A stretch of DNA of 64,000 bases from Haliotis asinina (GCF_037392515.1 NC_090291.1:37347001-37411000), one strand, 5' to 3'. Positions 25,095-36,930 are shown, numbered from the stretch's first letter. Numbers and translations are program-made. Notes: generated by a model not told the origin, from the letters alone.

Positions 25095-25414
25095 CTGCCT
25101 GAGTTAAAAAATCCCATAGCCCGACATTCAGGACAAGTCAGTTTACATTTTGGGCAATCCAATAATGGTATCTTACTTGTCTGTGGGCTACTACATAATT
25201 TCCTCTTGGATTTCATTCCATATCTGCTCAAAATGTAGCTCATAAATTTCGCTAAAATAATAAAGCAGGGTTATCTTTCTTTGCTATTTATCACTCTTAA
25301 TTATGTCAAGAAATCAAGGCAAGTGGAAAATTTAGTCAGGCCAAGTTATTTTCTGAAAGTCACTTGCCCTGTGGCAAGTGGCTGTTAAAACAAAATTTGG
25401 ACCTCTGTTTATGC
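25095..25414. repeat. dispersed repeat, copy 1 (partner at 28895)
   Basis: Aligns with 28895-29265. Shared phrases include AAAAATCCCAT.GCCCGAC, TCATTCCATATCTGCTCAAA or its variant, CTTTCTTTGCTATTTATCA and CAAGGCAAGTGGAAA. The minus strand carries a Cys-pair frame (CPKCKLTCPEC) in this copy; the second copy does not keep it, so I treat it as chance or a decayed frame. Confidence 0.65.
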
Positions 25415-26032
25415 AATATTAAGCCTACCAAAGAAAAATTTCCATCTGTACAGAAAAATGCAGAAAAGTCCACAATAGTTGTGGAAACGGCAATATAAGC
25501 AAAATACCTCGCTACTGAAACAGTAAAAAAGTTAACTTTGAATCGCTAAAACTGGGGCAAAAGAGGAAAACCCTGCAACTTTGATTTTACGCATGCGCAC
25601 GTAGATGAAGACATTTTGACCGCATGTTGCCATTTTCCAGTTTGAATTAAAGTTTCTTTCCCTTTTAATAGTATTTCAGTTGTGTTATTTGGCAGTTATC
25701 ATTATCATGCTTGAGTGCACGCTTGTTTAGTTTACTTAACATTCATACGAAATGACTCACAATACTTATTTTGATATATTCAATACATTTTCTATGCGAG
25801 GTGATGCACAGCTGCATGGAAGTTTGACAGCAATGCGGATTGTAATATGCATGCGCAGTAGAGGTCAAATGGTCGCTGATGTAAAAATGTTGCAGTTTCA
25901 GAGTATTTTGTTACTGTTTTCACTGTTTCAGTACCGGGGTATTATGTTTATGTTGCTATTTCCACGATTAATGTGGGCTTTTCTGCATTTTTCTGTACTG
26001 TTTGAAAGCTTGCTATGGTAGGTCTAAATATT
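25415..26032. mobile_element. foldback MITE with ~120-bp inverted ends
   Basis: The left arm (AATATTAAGCCTACCAAAG, then GTACAGAAAAATGCAGAAAA) matches the reverse complement of the right arm (AATATTTAGACCTACCATAG, then GTACAGAAAAATGCAGAAAA) over about 120 bp. The 618-bp element has no transposase. Each half has a GCATGCGCA motif resembling NRF-1 sites. It sits immediately beside the repeat copy at 25095-25414. Confidence 0.8.
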
Positions 26033-26804
26033 CCAGCTTTAGCATGGAGAAACCACTTCACACACACTATACAGTGCTCTGACATGAGTGATGGTGTTTC
26101 AAACTAAAAGGATATTGGGTCCTGTAAGTTTCATATGTCTGTCTAACTCATTGAAAATTTAAAGGAACCACAGGAGAAAAACTAACACACATTTCAGATT
26201 AAACATTTCTTATAAAGTAAGATTTAACAAAAATATCCAAAATATGTGCATAATATTATAAACATAAATCTTACCTCATTCTTAAAACTCTCTGTTGTCT
26301 ACTTAATGCTGAATAACTTTTTCAGAGTCAGGAAAATTTACTGAATGAACTTCACATGTGGCCTAGACTACACTTATTCTGATCAGGTGTTACAGGTAGT
26401 GGTCTCATGCCTTCATTATAACAACAACCTTGGGAGACAGAAACATATCTCTTCACGTTACAGTGAGGAGGATAATTTTTCAGTTTCAACACCAAAATTG
26501 GAAACCCTCCAAACATACTAAAAAAAATGAAGATCATCTGTTTTAACAAAGTTTGCCTTATATTGAATCACTGACCTAAGTACTGCAGGGTACAAACACC
26601 TATCACACTTGTATATCTGCTTGGTTCAAGAACAGGCAATTCTTTCACTTGATGGTCACTATCAGCTGACATTATCCATTCAATGGGCTATTTTAATGTA
26701 TTCCCAGCTTGTTCTAAATATGGATAGATCTCAAGGGTCATGCATTCCAGTATGACATAAGACATCAACATAGCATTATGTCTATGCAGAGAACATAAGG
26801 AGTG

Positions 26805-27060
26805 GGTCAGTGAGTGAGTATAATATTAAGCCGCACTCAACAGTATTCGAGCTATTATATAATGGCGGCAGTCTGTACCAGAAAATCCAGTGAGCAATTG
26901 CATGAACATCGATCTGTGCAAATGGGAACCAATGACTTATCAACCAAGTCAGCAAGTCTGACCACCCGATCTCGTTAGTCGCCTCTTTTTAAACAAGCAT
27001 AGTTGCCATTTGTGGCAACCATGGGTTGCTGAAGACCTGTTCTACCCCATATCTTCACAG
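26805..27060 (-). repeat. 270-bp SINE-like repeat
   Basis: Minus copy with a TGAGTGAGTATAATATTAAG tail side, AATCCAGTGAGCAATTGCAT, TCAACCAAGTCAGCAAGTCT, and a distal end that reads TATCTTCACAG. Confidence 0.8.
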
Positions 27061-27067
27061 AAACTGA

Positions 27068-27660
27068 GTGAGCGAGTAAGCGAGAGAGTGAGTGAGTGAG
27101 TGAGTGAGCATGACAAAAAGAAATGTGTTTAACACATTGTACCCATGCTGGAAATCGAACCTGTATACTGTAATCAGACAAATTTTTGCGACCGTTTAAT
27201 TTTCGCGAACTTCGCATCAGACTTGATGACACGAGAATAAAAACATGCGATAATATAGATATATCATACACTCTATTCAGGTAAGTCAACAACACAAAAA
27301 CAATACAGGTGTCATTGCTCAATCACGTGTCACCGCTGGGCTAATCTGGATTAACACGGCTCAATCACGTTCTATTTCATTGTTCTAACACCCAATTAAA
27401 AAGGATTAATCTGAAATCAATTACACTAATTTGTTGTGAGATAACTTCGCAGATCTGTTTATTTTATAACAAGTCAAAGGTCACATGCCTGCATGTCGTG
27501 GAAAAATATTCAGAGACACCCCTGTAACAAGATCACCTCACAAAAATAAGAAGGCGTGAAAAGGTTTAGTGACCGTCACCCGCGAAAATTTAAAGGCATG
27601 GAAACAAGACAGTTTACAGTATTCGATATGATAAGCAAACACTTTTACCACTTGGTTCCC
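27068..27660 (-). repeat. tRNA-derived SINE interrupted by a MITE
   Basis: The SINE's tail and body lie at 27068-27164 (GAGTGAGTGAG, ACCCATGCTGGAAATCGAAC). Its head resumes at 27623-27660 (TATGATAAGCAAACACTTTT). The intervening sequence is the element at 27165-27622. Confidence 0.75.
27165..27622. mobile_element. MITE nested in a SINE
   Basis: The left end ATACTGTAATCAGAC and the right end (reverse complement ATACTGTAAACTGTC) are inverted. A second inverted block lies inside (TTTAATTTTCGCGAA and, reversed, TTTAAATTTTCGCGGG). The interior is AT-rich and noncoding. A TA target duplication is possible but ambiguous because the ends are themselves palindromic. Confidence 0.7.
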
Positions 27661-27714
27661 CACACTTGAACGGTAACAAAAAATTTAATGCACTGTTAGA
27701 AATAGTCTGTCTAT

Positions 27715-27895
27715 TCCTGAACCATATTATTCTACCTGCAGGGCAGCCCTTCCCACAATGCTAAAGCTCTAAATGAAGTCTAGATTTCCACAGGTTCAGA
27801 ATCTTAGTGATCTGCTTTGGGCACTTTTTCAATGTAAATGGGCTTATTTGTTACAATCAGTACTCTATACTCAGAGACTAAGCATTAGTTTATGT
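27715..27895 (+). repeat. dispersed repeat (family of 3705-4058)
   Basis: Shares GCTCTAAATGAAGTCTAGAT, TTTTTCAATGTAAATGGGCT and CTCAGAGACTAAGC with the other copies. Confidence 0.65.
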
Positions 27896-28559
27896 TGGAA
27901 TCTAAACATGCTAGAGAGAACTGGTTCTCAGACAAAAGGTGAAAAATTCCTGTTATCATAGTTGATCACCAATATAACAAAAGTCCACACATCCAACATC
28001 AAAATTAAGGACCATAAATCATTGATAAGCTGAGATTTAAACCTATCTGCAAATCCCAACTGGACACAACCATACACTTGGTCTTCTGCCAAACTATATC
28101 ACTACGCCAAATTTACCTTAAGCCATGACATACGGCATACGTGACACAGCACTTATCTGATTAGTGTAGCTTATGCAGCAGAATTAATTATCATGCTGAC
28201 GTCAGAAGATAACAAAGAGTTAACACTTAAATGTTGATGTGCACACATGATCAGTTATACCCTAATGACAAAATTCAAAAAGATTTATGAAATTTACCTG
28301 CAGTAAAATTGAAGAAATGCCCATGAGTGAGTGAGTGAGTGAGTGAGTGAGTTTAGTTTTACCTCACTCTCAGCAACATTTCAGTCAGCAAAGTGTCGGT
28401 CGTAATTATTAGCCAGTACTTTGACCATTCCAGTGAACTGTTAAGAGTCCAGTAAGTATGGTATAACCAGACTTCCAGGAATATCCCAAACTGGCTTCAC
28501 ACAAAGTATGCATGTAATGATGTTGATGAAAATTAAAAGTCTACTAATACAGACTAATG
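27896..28559. other. gene-free stretch
   Basis: A (TGAG)n run at 28325-28350 leads a short 270-bp repeat fragment to about 28400. Nothing coding. Confidence 0.35.
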
Positions 28560-28805
28560 CTTATGATGTTGATCACTGGATTGTCTGGTCTAGATTCCAT
28601 TATTTCCAGATTGCTGCCATACAGCTGGAACATTGCTGAGTGAAGTGTTAAACAAGTGAGTGAATGAATATGGTTTTAAGCCGCTTTTAGCAATATTCCT
28701 CCAATATCACAGCATGTTCACCAGAAATAAGCCTCACACATTGTACACATGTGGGGAATCGAACCCAGGTCTTCAGTGTAATGAGCAAACACTTTAACGA
28801 CAAGG
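28560..28805. repeat. two SINEs tail to tail
   Basis: A plus fragment of the 270-bp family (28560-28655, TGTTGATCACTGGATTGTCT) meets a minus tRNA-derived SINE (28655-28805, GGGGAATCGAACCCAGGTCT) at their shared GTGAGTGAATGA tails. Confidence 0.75.
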
Positions 28806-28894
28806 CAACCCTACCAACCCTGTTGAACAAGAAACAAACGATACAATCAGCAGAGATAAAATCTTGAGAGTTTTTTCAAGCTTATCCAGGGGTT

Positions 28895-29265
28895 CAAAAA
28901 TCCCATCGCCCGACGCCCGTGACAAGTCAGTTTTCATTTCAGGCAATCAAATAATCTGAATCATGCATGTGTATGGGCTACTAGATAATTTACATTTACG
29001 GTCTGCAATTACAACTTGGATATCATTTTATATCTGCTCAAAATATAGCTATTAAGTTTCACAATAATAAAGTAGGGTTACCTTTCTTTGCTATTTATCA
29101 GTATTCGATAAATAGTCCAGTTAAAATTAACATCAAATACCATGCTGATTTATTCTTTCATAATCTCATCACAAAAATCAAGGCAAGTGGAAACTAGTCA
29201 AGACAAGTTACTTACTTAAAGTCACTACCCTGTGCCAAGCGGCATTAAAAACATTTTGAACTCCT
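28895..29265. repeat. dispersed repeat, copy 2 (partner at 25095)
   Basis: Same family as 25095-25414, with a ~50-bp extra segment near 29105-29160. No coding frame is conserved between the two. Confidence 0.65.
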
Positions 29266-30744
29266 GCTCACCTGATTTTGGAGGCTCCAGGGTCTGTCAG
29301 AGTCATTTTAACCCAACTAAACTACAAGGCACTGTTTTTCATGTCCGTTATGTTAATAATAGTCCACATAAGCTTAAAAAAAGTATCAGGGCTGTTGTAA
29401 ATAGAGTTATTATTTGTCACACTTCAATTTAAAATATGTTGATAATGAAGTTCTAAAAAGCCAGGCAAGTAATGTCTTTGGACAGTGTTATTTCTGATCA
29501 TAACTTCACATTGTTCACACTAACTTGAACAGACTCAACATGTTTATATATAGATAAACTGTATTGAAATTCCAAAGCGCTATTCTAAGTTAGTAGACTT
29601 TTTAGACTCATTTAAAAGCCACAGATACGACCTATTTCTAGAACTGTAAGCAATTTACAAGAACTAAAAATAGGAAGAGACATCCTGTTGTTATCACTGA
29701 CAGGGTGATAAGTGGGTACTAGTGTCCCTTTACATACAAGAGGAATCAAGGACGTCCTTCATCTTGTGCCATGTTGAGAAACACACTTCATTACCTAGAT
29801 CTGCCTTATCTAGATCAGCTTTGTCATTCTGTGAAGTAGAATGCTCCGACAATGAAGACTCAATTTATCCTCAGTAACTATCGAACTTCCTCAGCTATGG
29901 ACCCATAAGGAAATTACCTAGTATTTGTTGGATCATAGATCCACTGACCCTGCTTTCTTAGAACAAGGATTAATAACAATTTTACACACATTGATTTATT
30001 TCATTTTAATTCAACCCCACTGAAGATTTCCGACCTGAAAATAAGAACTCTGTAAATTAGTGTAAATGAAAACAAAAATGATAAAAATGGCTATTTAACC
30101 ATGGCCCAAATGCCTCCATAAAGTGATTCACAGGATATGACATGCATTTTCAATAGATATTTCAGTCGGGATATGTTGACGGCAGGTTAACTTGAACATA
30201 TTTTCCACATTTTTTTATGACAACATAACAACCTTTGTATCTACAAGCATTTTTGTTTCAGAGATTCCCAGACACATACACATATGCTGATAATATAATG
30301 CCAGTAACTTTGTTTACAAACAGTTGACACTACATACACTTACCTAATCTATATCACTGTCAATATGTTACCTTCAGAGTCTTTATATATACATACATTA
30401 TCTAATCTATCTGGGGTTTTCAGTCATTGCAACACTACAGTTTTTCCAACTATTGGTGAAGATCTGTGTGCAAATGAACATTGGAAAGACAGATCAGTTA
30501 TTGATGATATAGAAATGAGCATTGTAGTTTTATGGTACACCTTGAGCCCATTGAGGATGACCGCCCACTTCATGCCAACACCTCTTATGATAAACTGGGC
30601 TTCTGGCGTCACATGCTAGGTAATGTGTCACTTGTAAACACCTGCATACTGGCAGTATATAGTACAACTATAGGGCAAACAAATGCATTACACTGGTAGT
30701 TTCATATCTAATGACACTCATATGGTACACCAAACAGTCTTTGA
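29266..30744. other. gene-free stretch
   Basis: No recognisable exon, RNA or element. AT-rich. Confidence 0.35.
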
Positions 30745-31015
30745 GTGAGGACCCATGAAGGTCCCAGGGTAGAATAGGCCTTCAGCAACCCATGCTTGCC
30801 TTAAAAGGTGACTATGCTTGCCGTAAGAAGCGACTAACGAGATCGGGTGGTCAGACTCGCTGACTTGGTTGACACGTCATCTATTTCAAATTGCGCAGAT
30901 TGATGCTATGTTGTTGATCAGTGGATTGTCTGGTCCAGACTCAATTATTTACAGACCGCCGCCATATAGCTGGAATATTGATGAGTGCGGTATAAAACTA
31001 AACTCACTCACTCAC
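30745..31015 (+). repeat. 270-bp SINE-like repeat, near full length
   Basis: From ACCCATGAAGGTCCCAGGGT, through CGGGTGGTCAGACTCGCTGA and GTCTGGTCCAGACTCAATTA, to TAAAACTAAACTCACTCACT. Confidence 0.85.
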
Positions 31016-31172
31016 TTTGAGTGAGACTAGTTTTTACGCCACTGTGAACAATACTCCGGCAATATCAAGGCAGAGGGACAACAGAAATGGGCTTCACACA
31101 TTTTACTCATGTGGGGAATTGAACCTGGATCTTTGGCTTGACAAGTGGACACTCTAACCACCTGGCTACCCA
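31016..31172 (-). repeat. tRNA-derived SINE
   Basis: Minus copy abutting the previous repeat through its TGAGTGAG tail. Reversed B-box region GGGGAATTGAACCTGGAT and reversed head TCTAACCACCTGGCTACC. Confidence 0.8.
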
Positions 31173-31459
31173 AACAGCATAACAGTATTTGATCTTGGCA
31201 TGGACCAAATAAATTAGTCGGAACACTGTCTACAAAATATATCCCAAATAGTTCAGTGTGCATGATCTGCAAATATTTGGTGTAAGAATAAATATGCAAT
31301 AAGGGTATTGTTTTCTAATATTCCAATGATGAAACATTTCAAACACAAACCCAAAATATTCATAAAGAAAACTTTTCAGACACTTTTCCAGACAATTACA
31401 CATACAGGCTTGTGTTTCTTCAGGCAATATCACAGCTCCATTATTTCTCACTATGTAAT

Positions 31460-31613
31460 CAGGGCCCCGTTTCACAAAACTCTCCTAAGCCTAAGATCAC
31501 GTAAGTTTTGTCGTAGCCATTGTGCCTCCTATACTGAAACACAGGAGCTACGGATGCTACGAGAAAAGTTACGAGATCTTAGGCTTACGAGAGTTTTGTG
31601 AAACGCGGCCCTG
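31460..31613. mobile_element. 154-bp near-perfect foldback element
   Basis: Starts CAGGGCCCCGTTTCACAAAA and ends with the inverse (TTTTGTGAAACGCGGCCCTG). The arms pair over roughly 70 bp each, leaving a short central loop. It is CG-richer than its surroundings and has no coding capacity. Such hairpin elements are common in molluscs and other animals. Confidence 0.8.
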
Positions 31614-33344
31614 GTAGATAAACACATTAATATCCACACAAAGGGGTCATAGGATACTAAAACAAAATTTGACACACATGAACCTCACTAATCCATACAT
31701 CTGTCAAATACAGACCTGTGACCTGGAGTAGACACCATTGATCATAACAAAATGGCCAGCAGCTCTGAACTTGTAGTCATTGTAAAATGAGTAGATTTAG
31801 GAATAGAACAACTTGTCCTAAGTTTGTATGTTCCCTCGGACCAATGATCTTTTGACTGTGTCTATCCTTGACCACCCATATTGTGTTTATATTAACCAAA
31901 TTACTACAGCTACTTCATAATTTTCGTTCATCTTTGTTCTTATTTGCCATTTCTCTATCTCATCCAAAATTCAGTAATCTAGAAACAGTCAAATTAAAAG
32001 GGAAAGAAACCTTTCAAAATGTACCACAAGCCCACAGGACTAGTGAGTGGACAATAATAAGTGGTCCTGTCTGTACTTCACTGGTCCAAAATAACATTCA
32101 TAGATTTACTTTAAAAATTCACTGGCCACCACTGCAAACTTATTTACTGGTCCTGATGAATTTTTACTAACCAGACACCACTGGACCAGCATAAATTTCA
32201 CACACTGGATTAAACATTGTTGACAAATATATCCAAAAGATTTGGGATAGGTTCGTTTTCCTGCAAATCAAGACACAAATGGGACCATCCCTACTTTAAT
32301 GAGAACATCACAAGAAAACAAATTATGCCCCGAATACAAGAAAAAACATTAGCTTCAATCTACCATCAACTCCATGTACATGTTATGAGCAACACAAAAC
32401 CATACATAAATAAACAAATGTCAAGATCTCATTTTTCTATGAAAATACATACCACATATCCCCATGTTGAAGCCTACATGATCCATAACAGTGTGTACTT
32501 TACCCTGGTGTTGTCGATAGTGTGTCACAGCTCAGTCCGCACCCCCACCCCCACACTCTTAGTCACAAAGCTCTAAACACCACCAATTCATCATGCACCA
32601 TCTCTTCTCAGCCAGGAATAAACACAGCAAGTTCAACAAGCTCCTTTCAAAGTACTAACAACAACAACTAGACAAGACATGCTATCCTGAATCCTGTTAG
32701 CGATAACATAATTCTGAACAGAAAATAGGAATTAAGATGGATGGACTTTGATCTAGGAAATAATGATATCTATCACTGCCCAAACACTGTGAAATGGGTT
32801 CAGGAAAGGGAGCAATTGTCCTCATTATCGATGGACGAACCATAAGAAGGCCAGCAGTAATACAGCTTATTGGAAGGACTGCTAGTTGAAGGTCTGATAG
32901 TTGAACATTGTCAGCTGGTAATCCCACTGACCACTCAAAGTATACATGAGTTATCTGGAGTTCGAAGATAAGCCAACCTCTGGTCTCATTATTGAACACA
33001 CTTTATGGATAACAACTTCTTTTAATTTGTGAGTGTGACATATTGATACAGATTCATGTACGGTTGTCAAGCTTGTTTCAAAAATAAACGTACCGTTCCT
33101 TAATTATACTGGTAAAATATCATAAAAAGGAGCCCAAGGATCTAGACTTGCCACATGACTAAAATTACAAAGGCTATGTCAGGAATTAACATTTCTTCAA
33201 CTCCTTATGGTGAGTTATTACCCTGATTATGTAGAACACTAATCTGACGTATCTCTGAGCCTTTTTATATAATTAATAAGTTAACATTTTATTTTCAGGT
33301 ATGTTTAAACAATTTTTTTTTATCCTTCCACCAAAAGAAGACTT
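31614..33344. other. gene-free stretch
   Basis: Several 90-120 codon frames occur on both strands, but none has recognisable motifs or splice context. No repeat family recognised. Confidence 0.35.
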
Positions 33345-33510
33345 TAGGTTTACGCCACACTCTGCAACTCTGTAAACAACAAGGTCTGGACCAAACAATA
33401 CAATGGTAAACAGTAGTAACATTGATCTACACAACTGGGAACCAATGACAACTCAGTCAGCCAATTTGATCACCCGATCCCATTAGTCTCCTCTTACGAC
33501 ATATAACATG
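33345..33510 (-). repeat. 270-bp SINE-like repeat, diverged
   Basis: TTTACGCCACACTCTGCAA, ACAACTGGGAACCAATGACA and CACCCGATCCCATTAGTC are recognisable. Confidence 0.7.
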
Positions 33511-33727
33511 CATGGACAAAAGTAATCTCATTATATTCATGCTATCCATTATTGTTTGTGATTGAAAAAGTTTGTCTAAACTTTAAGTATAACTATACAT
33601 TTGGCAACAAAACCTGGCATTTTCATTTAGTAATACCAGAATATTACCTTGCACTACTATGCTGACGGTCCAGAGCACCCCAAAATAAAATTCCTTACAG
33701 GAATAATATATGTCTTGTAAAGTACTG

Positions 33728-33985
33728 TAGTGAGTGAGTTGAGTTTTACACTGCACACAGCAATATCCCAGCTAATGGCGGCAGTATGCAAATACCTGAG
33801 CATGAACCAGACAATCAAGTGATCAATATCATGAGCATCAATCTGCACAAATGGGAACTGATGACATCTGTCAACCAAGTCAGCGAGCCTGATCACCCAA
33901 TCCCGTTAGTATCCTCCTACGACAAGCCTTTTATGGCAAGAATGGGTTGCTGAAGGCCTATTCTAGCCCGGGACCTTCATGGATC
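33728..33985 (-). repeat. 270-bp SINE-like repeat
   Basis: Minus copy from GTGAGTGAGTTGAGTTTTAC to GGGACCTTCATGGATC, missing part of the centre. Confidence 0.8.
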
Positions 33986-34012
33986 GTAAAGTACTGTAAT
34001 AGTGATACTTAA

Positions 34013-34400
34013 AGCACAGGCAAACTGTAGTGCACATAGGGTTGCACACCACATAGAAAATGAGTGAGCGAGTTTAGTTTTACATCGCACTCAGCAATAT
34101 TCCAGATATATGGCGGTGGTCTGTAAATAATCAAATCTGGACCAGACAATCCAGTGATCAACAACATGAGCATCGATCTGCACAACTGGGAACCAATGAC
34201 ATGTGTCAACCAACTCAGCAAGCCTGACCACCCGATCCCGTTAGTTGCTTCTTACGACAAGCATAGTCTCTTTTTATGGCAAGCATGGGTTGCTGAACAC
34301 CTATTCTACCCTGGGACCTTCACAGGTCCACAGAGAAAATGACCAGTCTTTGTAAATGCCAGCAAAACAAGATATACAAAGACAGGTCATTTTTTGTCAT
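34013..34400. repeat. MITE copy split by a SINE
   Basis: The left part (CACAGGCAAACTGTAGTGCA, GGTTGCACACCACATAGAAA) and the part after 34342 (CCAGTCTTTGTAAATGCCAG, AAAGACAGGTCAT) align with the intact element at 43139-43270. The right end has diverged. Confidence 0.6.
34064..34333 (-). mobile_element. full 270-bp SINE-like element with target-site duplication
   Basis: Flanked by AGAAAATGA at 34055-34063 and 34334-34342. This leaves a 270-bp insert running from GTGAGCGAGTTTAGTTTTAC to CTTCACAGGTCCAC. The host MITE reads continuously across the site, which confirms the ends. The length agrees with the copy at 46010-46280. Its proximal tail is shared with the tRNA-derived SINE; its head is not obviously tRNA-like. 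Confidence 0.85.
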
Positions 34401-34670
34401 TAGTATTGATGAGGTCGTATTATGCTTATGCATACTAACCCTAACCCAACCCTTCCCTAACACCTACCTTTAATTTTGTATTTTCACTACAATACCAAAT
34501 TTAACTTTGGCATTTCAAGCTGGGGATATTGGCAGATTCTTACAGAATCTTGACCAGACATACCACTGGCTCAAAGCGTGAATGAATCAATGTGAATGTG
34601 ACACAGTGAGATGAATTAAATCACTGGCCAGGTGATCTCACCTTCATATTAATGCACGGACAACCTTTCC

Positions 34671-34767
34671 TGGGCCTACATTAAGTTAGTGTTAAATTCC
34701 ATACATTGACATTAACTTACAATTATCTTAGCGCTAAGAGTAATAGAGCTTCAAAAATCTAGGCCCA
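34671..34767. mobile_element. small foldback MITE
   Basis: Begins TGGGCCTACATTAAGTTA and ends in the inverse GGCCCA. The core AATTATCTTAGCGCTAAGAG and GAGCTTCAAAAATC match the element at 19561-19669. Confidence 0.55.
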
Positions 34768-34947
34768 GGTCTGTTTCCTTACGGTCAAGTCATCGAAGAA
34801 CATCAATGTTTGGATTAAATAAGTTAACATTAATCACCCATAAAGGGCCTGTCAAACAAGTCAGTACACTTTAGATATGACAGATCAGCACATTCAACAT
34901 TGTAGGCCCAATCTACACCTGTAAAGGATGGAAAGAGATCATCAGAT

Positions 34948-35090
34948 AGTGAGCAAGTTTTAAGCAGTATTCCAGCAGCATCACAGCAGGGGACACCAGA
35001 AATGGACTTTACACACTGTGTCCTTGTGGGGAATCCAACACGACTCTTCAGTGCGACAATCGAACACCTTAAGCACAAGGCAAACCTACC
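34948..35090 (-). repeat. tRNA-derived SINE
   Basis: GGGGACACCAGAAATGGACT body and GGGGAATCCAACACGACT reversed B-box region; head degraded. Confidence 0.75.
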
Positions 35091-35274
35091 ACCCCTCAAT
35101 AATCAGAAATATATAAGTGTGCAGTTTAAATTGGGTTAAAGAAGAGATTTAGCTCTGTCAGTTGTCCCTGAATGAATGATACCCGATGAAATCAGGTAAC
35201 TCAGGACAGCCCTCTTCGGTAAAGAGCATCATCTCATCTCAAGTTAAGCAAGTATCTGAATTTGGGCTCAGCTC

Positions 35275-35430
35275 TTGAGTGAGTGAGTTTCTGTTTTATG
35301 CCGCTTCTAGCAATATTAATCACAGCAAGGAACACCAGAAATAGGCATCACACATAGTAACCATGTGGGGAGTCAAACCTGGGTGTTCAGTGTGAAGAGC
35401 GAACGTTTAACAACAAGACTGCCTGGCTGC
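35275..35430 (-). repeat. tRNA-derived SINE
   Basis: GAGTGAGTGAGTTTCTGTTT tail side, then AAGGAACACCAGAAATAGGC, GGGGAGTCAAACCTGGGT and a degraded head. Confidence 0.75.
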
Positions 35431-35599
35431 CCCTTTCAGCTCTCGAGGCCAGCCTCCATGTGAACTATGCCACACGTGGTTGTTGTAACTAGCATAATCT
35501 GCACCTGGTCATCCAACCATGGGACAAGAACATAGCGTGAGATGAAATAAATTCTTAAAAAAATTAAACTTTAATTCAAATGAATGATTGATTGATTTA

Positions 35600-35820
35600 T
35601 ATTGGGTAAAGAACATATAGGAAGTTTCTGTAATTATCTTCATGCTTTAAATTAAAATCTACACAGACTTTCATTCACAACAAATGTTTTCCTGGGTTAT
35701 TCAGTCACAAAACAACATACTGTAACACTATAAATTGTATTAACAAGAAAAAAGAACCCTTCACCATGCAACCTAATGTTGATCTTGCCGTTACCTGTAC
35801 CATAACATATATGTTAATGG
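35600..35820 (+). repeat. dispersed repeat, copy 2 (partner at 2535)
   Basis: Aligns along its length with 2535-2750, in the same orientation and at similar length. No coding frame in either copy. Confidence 0.65.
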
Positions 35821-36830
35821 ACTTACAATGCAGAAAATAGGACTGACATGCACAAATAGTGTCACTCACTGTCAAAGACTTAGTTCCCAATATATCGGGT
35901 ACATGAATCACAATATACTGCAATACATTTCATTTGCCAATACACAACCCTGTGATAGGTTACCTAATATACTGCAATGCAGTCTCCTTGCTGATACACC
36001 GTTCTAGCTCTCAGCCTTCAGTACAACTTAAGACTGTCCCCATTTGAGCACACATCCATTAAGTCAGTAAAACAAAGTCTTTATGACATAGACAACACCA
36101 TATAGGTTCAAACATAAGGGACTATGTCTAGAACTATAGAAAGATAACCATATATGGACAAACAACTTCTTGATCACAGTTAGAGTGACATTTCAGTGCA
36201 GATTCTCACATTGTTATCAAGCACCTAAAACCTTCACTGATACACCCTCCATAAAGCCCCTACTTCTATAAACGTTTTTTAAAGATTAGTTTTGAACAAA
36301 CTGAAACTGGACAACTTCAACCATTAACCGCTTGCAAATCAATCAAAATTTACAATTTTATACCTCATTGAGAGATTAGGAGAGAAATGTTGTAAGTCTG
36401 AGTAAAAGGGTTATGAAACATATATTCTACAAACAGCTTCTCATTCTATCCCCTCGATCCATAATAGTGCTAATCCCGCAATTACTTACACTAACAAAGC
36501 CAAGCGTAGTTATCTGCCCCTGAATTACAAACCACTGTCTGACGTTCCTTCTCGCGAACACCTGTTTTCGTCGAACAGATAGCACCATTTACACCTCAGG
36601 TACACCGATGTGAGACGAAATCAGTAAAAAATCAACTGTAATGATAAATTCATGCTATTTATTTATCAGTTCGGACTATGGTTGTTTCTCGTTGCATGTG
36701 ACAAGGTGCCACAACACAACAGTCAACCCACTGGCCTGTCAAACTTCCGAAGTGCACACGGGACAAATACATGAATTAGGATATATACTTATACATAATA
36801 TCATGTGTGGGACAACTGAAAATATACTCA
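35821..36830. other. gene-free stretch
   Basis: No coding exon recognised. The right part precedes the possible minus-strand first exon at 36832-36930 and would be its intron. Confidence 0.3.
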
Positions 36831-36831
36831 C

Positions 36832-36930
36832 GTTACAGCGTTTACGCTTTCTTCTACAGACTGCGAAATTCCATTTAATCTTGTTGAGATCGGACGTAGA
36901 ATAACCTCCTCTGCAGGTCAAAGGTCATTA
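36832..36930 (-). other. possible noncoding first exon and promoter
   Basis: On the minus strand CGCTGTAAC is followed by a consensus donor GTGAGTAT (plus 36824-36831). About 90-110 bp upstream is a palindromic ACGCATGCGT resembling an NRF-1 promoter site. No long frame is present, so it would be a 5' untranslated exon of a leftward gene whose coding exons I cannot identify. Confidence 0.22.

Noticed and set aside
24848-25243. 131-codon minus frame with Cys pairs, zinc-finger-like
   Set aside because: It overlaps a dispersed repeat whose second copy (28895) does not keep the frame.
32697-32999. 100-codon minus frame as an exon
   Set aside because: No recognisable motif, no splice consensus at its ends, composition like flanking DNA.
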